Part shown: positions 41,386 through 51,532 of the stretch, in pieces
How the letters are laid out: each line of letters starts with the position of its first letter
How positions within the stretch are numbered: the stretch's first letter is position 1
Origin: Bosea sp. AS-1
GTDB taxonomy: Bacteria; Pseudomonadota; Alphaproteobacteria; Rhizobiales; Beijerinckiaceae
Direction: 5' to 3'
Assembly (NCBI RefSeq): GCF_002220095.1
Contig: NZ_CP022372.1
Span: 2,948,501-3,012,500, forward strand
Length of the DNA stretch: 64,000 bases
The notes under the pieces: model-generated
What the model was told of the DNA's origin: nothing
What the model saw: the letters and a program-made list of their open reading frames with translations, nothing else
Databases searched by the model: none
Translations under genes and position numbers: made by a program

Positions 41386-43206
41386 TCACTCCACCGTGAC
41401 GGATTTCGCCAGATTGCGCGGCTGATCGACGTCCTTGCCCATGAAAACGGCCGTTTGATAGGCAATCATCTGGATCGGCAGAGCGTAGACGATCGGCGCG
41501 AAGACCGGATCCATGTCCGGCATGACGATCGTCGCCTCGGGCTCGATGCCACACTCGGCGGCACCCTTCGCGTCGGTGATCAGGATAATGCGGCCACCGC
41601 GCGCCGCGACCTCCTGCATGTTGGAGGCGGTTTTCTCGAAGAGCGCGTCGTGCGGCGCGACCACGATGACCGGCATATCCTCGTCGATCAGCGCGATCGG
41701 GCCATGCTTAAGCTCACCCGCCGCATAACCTTCCGCGTGGATGTAGCTGATTTCCTTAAGTTTTAGCGCGCCTTCCAACGCCAGCGGGAAGCTCGTGCCC
41801 CGGCCGAGATAGAGCACGTCCTTGGCCTTGGAGAGCTCGCGCGAGAGCATCTCCACCTGCGGCTCGATCTCGAGGACCTTGGTCATCAGGCCCGGCAGCG
41901 CGATCAGATCCCGGACATACCCCGCCTCTTCTTCCGCTGAAATCGTGCCACGCGCCCGCGCCGCCGACAGGGCGAGACAGGCGAGCGCCGTCAGCTGGCA
42001 GGTAAAGGCCTTGGTCGAAGCGACGCCGATCTCCGGACCGGCGAGCGTCGGAGCGACAACGTCGCTCTCACGCGCGATGGTCGATGTCTGCATATTGACC
42101 ACCGAGAGGATGGCCTGTGCCTGCTTGCGGGCATATTGCAGGCAGGCGAGCGTGTCGGCGGTCTCGCCGGACTGCGAGATGAACAGCGATAGCCCCCCCT
42201 CTGGAAGCGGCGGCTCGCGGTAGCGAAATTCCGAGGCGACGTCGATCTCGACCGGCAGCCGGGCCAGTCGTTCGAACCAGTATTTGGCGGTCAGCCCGGC
42301 ATAATACGCCGTACCACAAGCCGACATCGAGACACGCGAGAGCTTTGCCCAGTCGACCCCGTCGACCGACCGCAAGGCCCCGGCCGCCATGTCGAGATAG
42401 TGCGTCAGCGTATGGCCGACCACCTCCGGCTGCTCGTGAATTTCCTTCGACATGAAGTGCCGGTGGTTGCCCTTGTCCACCAGCAATGCGCCGGCGGCCA
42501 CCTGACGGGCGCGGCGCTCGACCTGCTGGTTGCTCCGGTCATAGAAGGTGGCGCCACGGCGGTTGAGGACAACCCAATCGCCTTCCTCGAGATAGGCGAT
42601 CAGATTGGTGAAGGGGGCGAGCGCCACGGCGTCGGAGCCCAGATACATCTCACCGTCACCGAGGCCGACCGCCAGCGGCGGCCCATTGCGCGCGCCGATC
42701 AGCAGGTCCTCCTCGCCCTGGAAGAGGAAAGCGAGCGCGAAGGCGCCGCGCAGGCGTGGGAGACAATGCGCGACCGCCTCGACCGGGCCGAGGCCCCGAT
42801 CCATGGCGCGTGTGACGAGCTGAGCGACGACCTCGGTATCGGTCTGGGTCTCGAAGCCATAGCCATCGGCTTCGAGCTCCGTCTTCAGCTCGCGGAAATT
42901 CTCGATGATTCCGTTATGGACGACCGCGAGCTTTGCGGTCGCATGCGGGTGGGCATTGGTCTCGTTGGGCCTGCCGTGGGTCGCCCAGCGCGTATGGCCG
43001 ATGCCGATCAGCCCTTCGAGCGGCTCGTTTGACAGCCGGACCTGGAGATTCTGGAGCTTGCCTTCGGCACGACGCCGGGAGAGCTGGCCAGCTTCCAGCG
43101 TTGCAACGCCGGCGGAATCATAGCCGCGATATTCCAGTCGCCGCAGCGCCTCGAATATCTGCGTCGCCACCGCTTCCTTGCCCAGAATCCCGACGATGCC
43201 GCACAT
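41386..43206 (-). CDS. glmS: Glutamine-fructose-6-phosphate aminotransferase
   Basis: Makes glucosamine-6-phosphate, the first step to UDP-GlcNAc. The 606 residues begin MCGIVGILG with the catalytic Cys2 of the glutaminase domain. Two SIS sugar-isomerase domains follow, with SQSGETADTLA, and the conserved C-terminus ends NLAKSVTVE. glmU lies 119 bases upstream on the same strand, so the two UDP-GlcNAc genes may be cotranscribed. No glmS ribozyme-like structure was noticed upstream. Confidence 0.97.
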   Translation of the reverse strand: MCGIVGILGKEAVATQIFEALRRLEYRGYDSAGVATLEAGQLSRRRAEGKLQNLQVRLSNEPLEGLIGIGHTRWATHGRPNETNAHPHATAKLAVVHNGIIENFRELKTELEADGYGFETQTDTEVVAQLVTRAMDRGLGPVEAVAHCLPRLRGAFALAFLFQGEEDLLIGARNGPPLAVGLGDGEMYLGSDAVALAPFTNLIAYLEEGDWVVLNRRGATFYDRSNQQVERRARQVAAGALLVDKGNHRHFMSKEIHEQPEVVGHTLTHYLDMAAGALRSVDGVDWAKLSRVSMSACGTAYYAGLTAKYWFERLARLPVEIDVASEFRYREPPLPEGGLSLFISQSGETADTLACLQYARKQAQAILSVVNMQTSTIARESDVVAPTLAGPEIGVASTKAFTCQLTALACLALSAARARGTISAEEEAGYVRDLIALPGLMTKVLEIEPQVEMLSRELSKAKDVLYLGRGTSFPLALEGALKLKEISYIHAEGYAAGELKHGPIALIDEDMPVIVVAPHDALFEKTASNMQEVAARGGRIILITDAKGAAECGIEPEATIVMPDMDPVFAPIVYALPIQMIAYQTAVFMGKDVDQPRNLAKSVTVE

Positions 43207-43325
43207 GAGCGACCCCTCCAGCCGTTGCTATCGGCCAAGCGCATAGCTGCGAAACGAGCGTGTGCCCAATCACTATGCGTGACGAACTGTGAATGGAAAC
43301 CTGCGAACTCTGCGCGCTTTCGCGC

Positions 43326-44702
43326 CTATTCCGCCGCTTTCTTGGCTGCCTTGCGCGCCATCGCCGCGGTGCGGAAGGCCTTGGCCCACCCCTCCTTCTC
43401 GGCCTGGCGGGCGCGGCCAAGGGCGAGAGCGTCCGGCTTGACGTCTCCGGTGATGACGGAGCCGGAGCCGATATAGGCTCCCGCTCCGACCGTGACGGGG
43501 GCGACGAGCGAGGAATTCGAGCCGATGAAGGCGCCCTCTCCGATCGTCGTCCGCGCTTTGAAGAAGCCGTCATAGTTACATGTAATGGTGCCCGCGCCGA
43601 TATTTGCCGCAGCGCCGACCGATGCGTCGCCGATATAGGTCAGGTGATTGACCTTGGCGCCGACACCAATCTCGGAGTTCTTGATCTCCACGAAATTGCC
43701 GGCCTTGGCCCGTTCCGCGAGCTTCGCTCCGGGGCGCAGGCGGGCAAAGGGGCCAACGATGGCTCCAGGCCCGATCTCGGCGCCCTCGAAATGCGAAAAG
43801 GCGTGGATCACGGCGCCATCGGCAATGCTGACGCCGAGGCCGAACACACAGTTCGGTTCGATCAGGACATCGCTGCCGACTTGCGTATCGAAGCTGAAGA
43901 AGACGGTTTCGGGCGCCATCAGCGTCGCCCCTCCCTTCATCACCGCGAGCCGCTTGCGCTGCTGAAACTCGGCCTCGGCCGTGGCAAGCTGCACCCGGTC
44001 GTTGACACCGTGGACCTCGCTTTCGGGAGCACGCAGCACCTTGGCATGGAGCCCGCGCGCCCGTGCGATCGCGACGGCGTCGGTCAGATAGAACTCGCGC
44101 TGGGCATTGTGGTCGCCGATCGCTTCGAGAATCTCCAGCGCGTGCTCGCCGGAGAGCGCCATCAGCCCCGCATTACAGAGCTTGATCGCGCGCTGCGCTC
44201 CGGTTGCGTCCTTGTGCTCGACGATCTCTTCCAGTTCGCCATCGCGCTCGACGAGCCGGCCATACCCGGTCGGGTCTACGGCCTCGAAGCCGAGCACCAC
44301 AACCGCGGCTCCGGTTGCGAGCCCGGCGCGCAGCGCAGCGAAGGTCTCCGGCCGCACCAAGGGCGTGTCGGCAAAGGCCACGATCACGTCATCATAACCG
44401 CGACGCAGGCTCTCCCGCGCCGCCAGCACCGCATGAGCTGTCCCGCGCCGCTCCCGCTGGATCGCGAGTTCCGCCGCGGGGAAACGGGTGGCCGCTTCAC
44501 GAGCAACCTCCGGCCGATCCGGCCCGATCACCACCGTCGCAGCTTCGGCGCCCGCAGCGGCAACGGCCGATAACGCATGGCCGAGCAACGAAAGCCCGCC
44601 GACCTCGTGGAGCACCTTGGGGCGCTGGGATTTCATGCGTGTGCCCTCGCCCGCCGCCAGAACGATGGCGAGGCACGACCGGGCAGGCTGCATTTCGGTC
44701 AT
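43326..44702 (-). CDS. glmU: Bifunctional UDP-N-acetylglucosamine pyrophosphorylase / glucosamine-1-phosphate acetyltransferase
   Basis: Catalyses the last two steps to UDP-GlcNAc. The start is ATG 44702, with AAGGAA upstream; the frame continues to 44891 but that part is not conserved. The uridylyltransferase motif [20 protein letters not shown] is at 15-33. The C-terminal half is a left-handed beta helix of hexapeptide repeats, with the acetyltransferase region containing [12 protein letters not shown]. The 458-residue length is normal. Upstream of glmS, divergent from opgG. Confidence 0.96.
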   Translation of the reverse strand: MTEMQPARSCLAIVLAAGEGTRMKSQRPKVLHEVGGLSLLGHALSAVAAAGAEAATVVIGPDRPEVAREAATRFPAAELAIQRERRGTAHAVLAARESLRRGYDDVIVAFADTPLVRPETFAALRAGLATGAAVVVLGFEAVDPTGYGRLVERDGELEEIVEHKDATGAQRAIKLCNAGLMALSGEHALEILEAIGDHNAQREFYLTDAVAIARARGLHAKVLRAPESEVHGVNDRVQLATAEAEFQQRKRLAVMKGGATLMAPETVFFSFDTQVGSDVLIEPNCVFGLGVSIADGAVIHAFSHFEGAEIGPGAIVGPFARLRPGAKLAERAKAGNFVEIKNSEIGVGAKVNHLTYIGDASVGAAANIGAGTITCNYDGFFKARTTIGEGAFIGSNSSLVAPVTVGAGAYIGSGSVITGDVKPDALALGRARQAEKEGWAKAFRTAAMARKAAKKAAE

Positions 44703-44988
44703 GTTTTTCGGTTCCTTTGCGGATCGGCCGCACAAGCTGCGGTCGATCCGGCGCATGATGGCGTTGCAGGGCGCGTGGATAGCCGATCCGCGCGACATTT
44801 GCCAAAGTCTATCGCATGACCGAAGGGGCGAGATTATGAAAACCGACACGACGCCGGTCGGCTGACCGGCAACCGCATCATCCGAAAGCATATCTGGCGA
44901 GATTTCCGCTCGTCGGCGCTTTTCACCCGCATTGGAAATGCTCTAGAAGCGCGGAGGACGAGGGCGTCGTCCGCGTAGTTTGGACCAC

Positions 44989-46548
44989 ATGGCGAAGTCT
45001 TTGAATCGCAGACAATTTCTGGAAGCCGCAGCGGGCGGAGCGGCGCTGGCGTCGCTGTCGGCTTCTGCATCGGCCCAAACGCCGACTGGCGCGGCCGCCT
45101 TCAACATCCCGACACTGAATGACGGGCAGCGTTTCGACCCCGCGCTGGTCGTCGAGGCAGCTCGGATGCTGGCGCAAAAACCCTTGCTCCCCCTGGCGGC
45201 GACGGATCTGCCGGAGGGCTATGCCACCCTGCCGTTCGATCAGTACTCCAGCATCCGGATGCAGCCCGGGGCCACGATCTGGGCGGGCGAGAATCGCGGC
45301 TTCACCGTCGAGCCGCTGCATCGGGGCTACGTCTTCTCCAATCCGGTCAGCCTGTTCACGGTCGAGGACGATGTGATTCGCCGCGTTCCGTTCGATCGCA
45401 GCAAATTCGACTACGGCCGGGTCGCACCGCCACCGGACGGCGCCGACCTGCAGTTTTCCGGCATGCGCATCTCGACCGGGCTGGAGCGGCCTTTCGAAGT
45501 GGCGAGCTTTCAGGGCGCCACCTTCTTCCGCGCCATCGCCCGCGGCCAGAATTTCGGCGCCATGGCCCGCGCCCTGATCCTGCGCCCAGGCGAGCAACGC
45601 GGCGAGGAGATTCCGTTTTTCCGGGCCTTCTGGATCGAGCGGCCTAATCCGGCGACGGCTGCCCTGGTCATCCACGGACTGCTCGATTCGGAAAGTGTGA
45701 GCGGCGCGGTGCGAATGACGCTCAGGCCTGGCGACGTCACCTATATCGATGTCGAGACCACTCTGTTTCCGCGGCAGGCGCTCGACCATGTCGGCTTCGG
45801 TTGCGCGACCGGTACCTTCCTCTTCGGTCCGCAAAGCCGGCGCACCTTCGATGATGTCCGCCCCTCCGTCTACGAGGTCTCGGGCGTGCAGATGCAATCG
45901 GGCGGCGGCGAGTGGATCTACCGCCCTGTCAACAACCCCGCCGCGCTACAGGTCTCGTCTTTCGTCGACCAGAATCCGAAGGGCTTCGGGCTGGTGCAGC
46001 GCGAGCGCGACGCGGCTGCGTTCCAGGACGACGACCAGCGTTTCGAGCTGAGGCCCAGCGTCTGGATGCAACCGCTCGGCGACTGGGGCGCCGGTTCGGT
46101 CCAGCTGATCGAGATCCCGAGCGATTCGGAGCCGAACCGGAACATCATCATGTACTGGCGGCCAAAGCAGCCGCTCGCCGCCGGCGCCGAGGCGACCATG
46201 AGCTATCGCCAGGCCTGGTGCTGGCAGCCGCCCGACCGGCCGGAACTCGCCATCGCGACCCGCATGCGGCAGGGCAAGGGTTCGCAGGGCCGCCGGCGTC
46301 GCTTCCTCGTCGAGTTCACCGGCGACAAGCTGGCAGATGCCGGGGTGGTTGCCGCGACCCGCGCAGCGATCTCGACCCAGCCGGGCACGATCCAGAACGT
46401 CCGCCTGTGGCCGTACCCGGAGCGCAAGCTGATGCGCGTCGGCTTCGAGGTCGATCCGGGCAATGAAAATCTCTGCGAGCTCCGGCTCGTCCTGCAAGCC
46501 GGCGGTCAGGCCGTCTCGGAAACCTGGTTGAACCGATGGACGTGGTAA
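44989..46548 (+). CDS. opgG: Periplasmic glucan biosynthesis protein, MdoG/OpgD family
   Basis: A 519-residue protein involved in osmoregulated periplasmic glucan synthesis, probably backbone branching or release. The start is ATG 44989; a TTG nine bases upstream is weaker. A twin-arginine signal (NRRQFLEAAAGGAALASLSA) suggests Tat export, which is typical of OpgD, while the operon with opgH is typical of OpgG. The family motifs (YRGxxF-like HRGYVFSNPV, FFRAFWIERP) are present. It overlaps opgH by 13 bases. Confidence 0.88.
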   Translation: MAKSLNRRQFLEAAAGGAALASLSASASAQTPTGAAAFNIPTLNDGQRFDPALVVEAARMLAQKPLLPLAATDLPEGYATLPFDQYSSIRMQPGATIWAGENRGFTVEPLHRGYVFSNPVSLFTVEDDVIRRVPFDRSKFDYGRVAPPPDGADLQFSGMRISTGLERPFEVASFQGATFFRAIARGQNFGAMARALILRPGEQRGEEIPFFRAFWIERPNPATAALVIHGLLDSESVSGAVRMTLRPGDVTYIDVETTLFPRQALDHVGFGCATGTFLFGPQSRRTFDDVRPSVYEVSGVQMQSGGGEWIYRPVNNPAALQVSSFVDQNPKGFGLVQRERDAAAFQDDDQRFELRPSVWMQPLGDWGAGSVQLIEIPSDSEPNRNIIMYWRPKQPLAAGAEATMSYRQAWCWQPPDRPELAIATRMRQGKGSQGRRRRFLVEFTGDKLADAGVVAATRAAISTQPGTIQNVRLWPYPERKLMRVGFEVDPGNENLCELRLVLQAGGQAVSETWLNRWTW

Positions 46549-48722
46549 CTGCGCCCCGCCCGAGCGCTGCGGCCTCAGAGATGCGCTCGATCGTCTCCCG
46601 CGAGCCCGCGACCCCGCCCGAGAGCCGGCTCGTCATGCCCGTGCAATCCTTCCGGCGCTGGAACGCGTCGGATCGCCGCAAGCCGGCTCAGCCGCGCAAC
46701 TGGAAGACGCCCTGGCTACAGAGGCTCTTCGTCTTCGGTGGAGGATTGGCTCTCACCGCCTATGGCGCGTGGGAAATGTATCATGTCGTGTCGGTCAGCC
46801 GCACGACCTCGCTGCAGTACGTGTTGCTCGTGCTGTTCACGATCAACTTTTCCTGGATCGCGCTCGCCTTCACCAGTGCGGTGCTCGGCTTCTTCGGCGT
46901 GCTGTTCGGGGTCGGTCGCGCGGAACGGGCCGAGAGCCTGCAGCACCGCACCGTGGTGGTGATGCCGATCTACAACGAGTCCTCGGCGCGAACCTTCGCA
47001 GCGGTTGCCGCTATCCGCGAATCCGTGGAGGCGACGGGGCTCGGTGACCATTTCGACTATTTCATCGTCTCCGACACGACCAACCCCGATATCTGGGTCT
47101 CGGAGGAGCGTGCCTTCCTCGCCTTGCGCGAGCGACTGGGCCCCAATTCGCGGGTCTATTATCGCCACCGGCCAAAGAACCACCATCGCAAGGCCGGCAA
47201 CATCGCGGATTTCGTAGCCCGCTGGGGCGGGCACTACGAAAACATGATCGTGCTGGACGCCGACAGCCTGATGACCGGAAGCTGCATCGTGCGCCTCGCC
47301 GCCGCGATGGAAGCCGATCCTGACGCCGGTATCATCCAGTCGCTGCCGCTGATCATCAATCGCAACACCTTCTTCGCGCGGCTCCAGCAATTCGCAGCGC
47401 GGGTCTATGGTCCCGTGATCGCGACAGGCCTCGCCATGTGGTCGGGCCGTGACGGCAACTATTGGGGCCACAACGCCATCATCCGGACGCGAGCCTTCGC
47501 CGAGCATTGCGGCCTTCCCGACCTGAAGGGCAAGCCGCCCTTCGGCGGCCACGTGCTCAGCCACGACTTCGTCGAGGCGGCGCTGATCCGCCGCGCCGGC
47601 TGGTCGGTCTACATGCTGCCCGATCTCACGGGATCCTATGAGGAGAGCCCGCCTTCGCTGATCGACATCTCGGTGCGCGACCGGCGCTGGTGCCAGGGCA
47701 ATCTCCAGCATTCGCGCATCATCGGCGCGAAGGGCTTCGTCCTGCCGACGCGGCAGCATTTCGCCACCGGTATCATGGGCTATCTGGCTTCGCCCTTCTG
47801 GCTGATGCAGCTCGTCGTCGGTATCCTGATCGTGCTGCAGGTCAACTACGCGCGACCTGAGTACTTCACGCAGGAATTCACGCTCTTCCCGGTCTGGCCG
47901 CGGTTCGACCCCGAGCGCGCCTTGCGGTTGTTCGCGATCACCATGGCGATTCTGCTGGCGCCGAAGCTGTTCGGCCTGCTGCTGACTCTGTTCAACAACA
48001 AGCTGCGCCGTGCCGGAGGCGGCGCGATCCGGCTCATTCTGTCCTCGCTGATCGAGGTGCTGTTCTCCGCCTTCTTCGCGCCGATCATGATGCTGATCCA
48101 GTCGGGCTCGGTCTTCCAGATCCTGCTCGGGCGCGACACCGGCTGGAATCCGCAGCGGCGCGACGACGGCTCGATCCCATTCAACGACATCGTCCGCCGG
48201 CACCGCACTCATACGGTGCTGGGCGTGGTGACAGGCCTCTCGGCTTTCATGATCGCGACGTCGCTTTTCGCCTGGATGTCGCCGACGATCGTCGGCCTCG
48301 TGCTGGCGATTCCGCTGTCATGGGCTTCGGGGCAGCTCGCCATCGGTCTATGGCTCAAGCGCCGCGGCCTGTTGCTCACCCCGGAGGAAGGCGACCCACC
48401 ATCGGTCGCACTGAGGGCGAACGAGTTGCAGACCGAATTCGCCAAGGCCGGCTTCGACGATGCCGACGGGCTGAAGGCGATCCATGCCGATGCCGAGCTC
48501 CGGCACGCCCACGAGCTGATGTTGCCCGACGCACAGCTTCGGCGTCGCGGCGAGATCGACCCGGAGCGCGCCGTGGCCCAGGCCAAGCTCGTCGACGCCG
48601 AGACCATCGAGGATGCCGCAATCTGGCTGAAGCCGAAGGAGCGCATGGTCGTGCTGCACGACCGCGCCTTGATCGGGCTTCTGTCGACCCTGCCGGCTGA
48701 GAGGGCCGAGAGCGCGGCCTGA
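46536..48722 (+). CDS. opgH: Glucans biosynthesis glucosyltransferase
   Basis: Inner-membrane GT2 enzyme that polymerises UDP-glucose into periplasmic glucan. The 728 residues include an N-terminal cytosolic part, several membrane helices, and a catalytic core. The core has VVVMPIYNES, the D-x-D motif in VLDADSLM (near 241), SHDFVEAALIRR (near 341) and RDRRWCQGN (the Q/RxxRW motif, near 381). Start at ATG 46536 within the 3' end of opgG indicates coupling. Function is secure. Confidence 0.95.
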   Translation: MDVVTAPRPSAAASEMRSIVSREPATPPESRLVMPVQSFRRWNASDRRKPAQPRNWKTPWLQRLFVFGGGLALTAYGAWEMYHVVSVSRTTSLQYVLLVLFTINFSWIALAFTSAVLGFFGVLFGVGRAERAESLQHRTVVVMPIYNESSARTFAAVAAIRESVEATGLGDHFDYFIVSDTTNPDIWVSEERAFLALRERLGPNSRVYYRHRPKNHHRKAGNIADFVARWGGHYENMIVLDADSLMTGSCIVRLAAAMEADPDAGIIQSLPLIINRNTFFARLQQFAARVYGPVIATGLAMWSGRDGNYWGHNAIIRTRAFAEHCGLPDLKGKPPFGGHVLSHDFVEAALIRRAGWSVYMLPDLTGSYEESPPSLIDISVRDRRWCQGNLQHSRIIGAKGFVLPTRQHFATGIMGYLASPFWLMQLVVGILIVLQVNYARPEYFTQEFTLFPVWPRFDPERALRLFAITMAILLAPKLFGLLLTLFNNKLRRAGGGAIRLILSSLIEVLFSAFFAPIMMLIQSGSVFQILLGRDTGWNPQRRDDGSIPFNDIVRRHRTHTVLGVVTGLSAFMIATSLFAWMSPTIVGLVLAIPLSWASGQLAIGLWLKRRGLLLTPEEGDPPSVALRANELQTEFAKAGFDDADGLKAIHADAELRHAHELMLPDAQLRRRGEIDPERAVAQAKLVDAETIEDAAIWLKPKERMVVLHDRALIGLLSTLPAERAESAA

Positions 48723-48754
48723 TCCGCGCCTCGCCTTTCACAGCCGCTTTGCGG

Positions 48755-49636
48755 TCAGGCCGATTCGAAAGCCACCATGCAGCCCAGCGCGTCCTCGGCC
48801 TGGACGAAGACCCTCTCCTCGTTCTGGATGAAGGGGATTCCGGCGGCCGTCAGCCGCTCGGCCACGGCCTCAAGATCGGGTACCGAGACACAGAAGCCCA
48901 GGAAGCGGGCCGGCGTCGTATCGGGCTCGACCTGATAGGCACCGAGTGCCGTTTCGGGATCGAGCACGTCGAGGCGGCCGCGCGGCAGGGCAAGGACGTA
49001 ATCCTCGTTGCCTTCCAGCACTTCGGCGCCACCGCTGAAAGTGGTCAGAAAAGCGCGATGGGCGGCCGGATCATCGGCCAACATCACGGCAGACGCGAGC
49101 GCCGTCGCGCCATTCGTATGTTGCTGGAACTCCGTATTCCAGAAATTCTGCGGCTCGAACTGCTGGCAGACAAAGAAGCCGCATTCCGGCGCCTTGGGGT
49201 CTGTCGCGAAAGCGAGTTCGAAGGCGACCCGCACCGTCGAGCCGTCCGGCCGCTTGCCTTGCCGCTCGAAGAAGAAGGGCTCGTAATCCCCGATGCCGGC
49301 GGCCTTGAACGCAGCGGCATCGGCCTTGGCATCCTGGCTTTCAAGCACCAGCATCGAAAGCCCTTCCCCCTGCTCCGCCAACGCGTCGCGGACGAAGGCG
49401 CCAAAGGAGAAGGTCCTCTCGCCGGCCGGCGGAATGGCACCGGCATCTCCCACCGTCACCAGTTCGAGGAACGATCCAGGAAACTGGACGATCCGGTTTT
49501 CGGTGCCCCATGGATGACGATTGCGCGCACCGACCTTGAAGCCGAGCTTCTCATAGAGGGTTCCCGCCGCGTCGAGATCGCGGACGCCGATGACGAGATG
49601 GTCGAGGCCGCGAGGCGTGGAGACTGATGCAGGCAT
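48755..49636 (-). CDS. VOC-superfamily (glyoxalase-like) protein
   Basis: A 293-residue protein with two vicinal-oxygen-chelate modules. The first opens with GLDHLVIGVRDLDAAGTLYE, followed by RNRHPWGTENRIVQFPG. This layout is close to the Glyoxalase_3-type family of metal-binding enzymes of unknown substrate. It is a single gene between opgH (convergent) and the glutathionylspermidine-synthase-like gene. Confidence 0.85.
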   Translation of the reverse strand: MPASVSTPRGLDHLVIGVRDLDAAGTLYEKLGFKVGARNRHPWGTENRIVQFPGSFLELVTVGDAGAIPPAGERTFSFGAFVRDALAEQGEGLSMLVLESQDAKADAAAFKAAGIGDYEPFFFERQGKRPDGSTVRVAFELAFATDPKAPECGFFVCQQFEPQNFWNTEFQQHTNGATALASAVMLADDPAAHRAFLTTFSGGAEVLEGNEDYVLALPRGRLDVLDPETALGAYQVEPDTTPARFLGFCVSVPDLEAVAERLTAAGIPFIQNEERVFVQAEDALGCMVAFESA

Positions 49637-49728
49637 GGCAGACTCTTTCGGCAGGCTTGTCGGACCGGAAGGCTAGAGCATTTTCCGACGGCTTTGAAAT
49701 GCCATTGCGACGCTCGCGTCGTCCTCCC

Positions 49729-50898
49729 TCACGGCTCGATGAAATGCGGCAGGAAGCGCGAGGTGTTCTTCGTGATCGGCGAGGCATCCTCGCGCATGCA
49801 GAGCCCGCAGGGCTGCGAGGCGACAAGCCAGGAGCCGAGCACCGCGTAATGGCCATCGTCTGAAAAAAGATTCGTCGCAGCATCCTGCAGGATATGGCCT
49901 TCGGCGCCATAGGGGCCGTCGTCGCTGTCGATGACCTGGCCGCGCTCCATCAGCGTGACATTGGCGCCCTCTCGCGAATAGAGTGGCTTGCGGACGTGGC
50001 GAGCCGAAAGCGTCGCACAGCGCGGGTCACCTTCGAAGAAGGCCGGCAGCAGGTTGGGATGGCCCGGCTCCATCTCCCAGAGGCAGGCGAGCAGTCCCTT
50101 GTTCGAGAGCAGCGCTTTCCAGGGCGGCTCGATGAACTGGCAGTGCGAACGGCTAAGCGCATCGCCATAGCGCTCACGAAACATCCATTCCCAGGGGTAG
50201 AGCTTGAACAGGGTCTCGATCGGCTGGTTTGCACCGTCGCAGAAGCGCCCATCCGTGAGCAAACCGATCTCCTCAATATAGGTGAAGCGGGCATCAAGCC
50301 CCGCCTGGACGGCGCAGTCCAACAGATAATCGACCGTGCCCTTGTCCTCGGCGCTACCCTGGACGCAGGTGAGATGCAGGCGGTAGGGCGACGGCGTGCG
50401 CAAGCCGCCGAAGGCAGCGATCAGCCGCTCATGCAGCGAGTTGAATTGGTCGCTGCCGGCGGGAATCGCCCCACGCGCCATCGCCTGCTCAAGCCAGTCC
50501 CATTGCACCACGCTCGATTCGAACAGGGCAGTCGGCGTATCGGCATTGTATTCGAGCAGCTTCGCGGGGCCATGCCCGTCATAGGCGAGGTCAAGGCGGC
50601 CATAGAGATTGCGCTCGCCGCGCTGCCAGCTTTCGCGGATATAGTCCCAATGCGCGGCCGGAATGGCGAGCTTGTTCAGGATTTCCTCGCTGCCGAGCGC
50701 CTTCTCGATGAAGACGAAGCAGAGTTCCTCGATCGCCTCTGTCGGCGCCTCGATGTCGCTCTCGATCTCAGCGAGGGTAAAGGCGAAGGCAGCGCTCTCG
50801 TCCCAATAGGTTTCGCCGTCGATGGTATGGAAAGCAAAGCCGAGACGCTCGACCTGTTCGATCCAGTCCGGGCGCGGTGGAACGGTGACCCGACGCAT
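49729..50898 (-). CDS. Glutathionylspermidine-synthase-family ATP-grasp protein
   Basis: The protein has 389 residues. The ATP-grasp-type core shows YGRLDLAYDG, LLEYNADTPTALFESSVVQW, and a C-terminal region with SPITKNTSRFLPHFIEP. In E. coli the homologues YgiC and YjfC adjoin DUF1190 proteins, as here. The N-terminal amidase of true GspSA is lacking, so it is a stand-alone ligase-like protein whose substrate is unknown. It follows the DUF1190 gene with one base between them. Confidence 0.9.
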   Translation of the reverse strand: MRRVTVPPRPDWIEQVERLGFAFHTIDGETYWDESAAFAFTLAEIESDIEAPTEAIEELCFVFIEKALGSEEILNKLAIPAAHWDYIRESWQRGERNLYGRLDLAYDGHGPAKLLEYNADTPTALFESSVVQWDWLEQAMARGAIPAGSDQFNSLHERLIAAFGGLRTPSPYRLHLTCVQGSAEDKGTVDYLLDCAVQAGLDARFTYIEEIGLLTDGRFCDGANQPIETLFKLYPWEWMFRERYGDALSRSHCQFIEPPWKALLSNKGLLACLWEMEPGHPNLLPAFFEGDPRCATLSARHVRKPLYSREGANVTLMERGQVIDSDDGPYGAEGHILQDAATNLFSDDGHYAVLGSWLVASQPCGLCMREDASPITKNTSRFLPHFIEP

Positions 50899-50899
50899 G

Positions 50900-51523
50900 T
50901 CACGATGATGAGTGCGAGGAAAAGGAGCGGGCGAAAGAGCCGAAGCCGCCCCGCGACGCGACGCTGGTCGTCGAGCTCACGCCCCGCATACTGGTCGGCG
51001 TGACGGTGAAGCCGCGGCCGGTCGTGGTCGAATAGGCGCGCGAGCGGCTTCCCCCCGAGGAACCGCTGCCATAGGAGCCACCACTGCCCGATGACGACGA
51101 GGAGGTGGCGGCCCGCGCCTGCTGACATTCCGGCTGAGGAGACCCCGGCGGGCAGGTTGCGGCGGTCGGCGGCAGGAGCGGCTGCGCCTGAGCACCGGCC
51201 AGCCCCCGCGCCAGCATGAAGCCGGCCAGAGCAGGGATGAAATATTGCGCGCCGCCGATGCTCGCCGTCGAGCAGCCGTTGGTGCCGTATTGCACCTCGC
51301 ATTCGTTCTGCGTGCTGTATTTCGGCGCATCCTTGAGGCGTGCCGCGGCCGCTTCGGAGAAAGCCGTCTCGCATTGCTGCGCACTGAGCTGTCCGCCGGC
51401 ACGGCAATCGCTCAGGCTGTTGTAGACGAGGCTTTCCTGCGTTTCCTCGCTGGAGCGCGACCAGATCGAGGCGACGAGTACGACACCGACGGCGGCCAAT
51501 CCGATCTGCGTTGAGCGCTTCAT
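50900..51523 (-). CDS. DUF1190-family protein (YgiB/YjfM-like)
   Basis: A 207-residue envelope protein with an N-terminal hydrophobic segment (QIGLAAVGVVLVASIW). The conserved cysteine-containing part is SLSDCRAGGQLSAQQCETAF, and a Gly/Ser-rich C-terminus follows. It is the middle gene of a DUF350-DUF1190-glutathionylspermidine-synthase cluster, a combination also found in E. coli. Function unknown; context suggests envelope maintenance. Confidence 0.87.
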   Translation of the reverse strand: MKRSTQIGLAAVGVVLVASIWSRSSEETQESLVYNSLSDCRAGGQLSAQQCETAFSEAAAARLKDAPKYSTQNECEVQYGTNGCSTASIGGAQYFIPALAGFMLARGLAGAQAQPLLPPTAATCPPGSPQPECQQARAATSSSSSGSGGSYGSGSSGGSRSRAYSTTTGRGFTVTPTSMRGVSSTTSVASRGGFGSFARSFSSHSSS

Positions 51524-51532
51524 GGCGTCACC

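Noticed and set aside
46716-48212. Minus-strand frame of 498 codons over opgH
   Set aside because: Antisense shadow of a gene with intact GT2 motifs.
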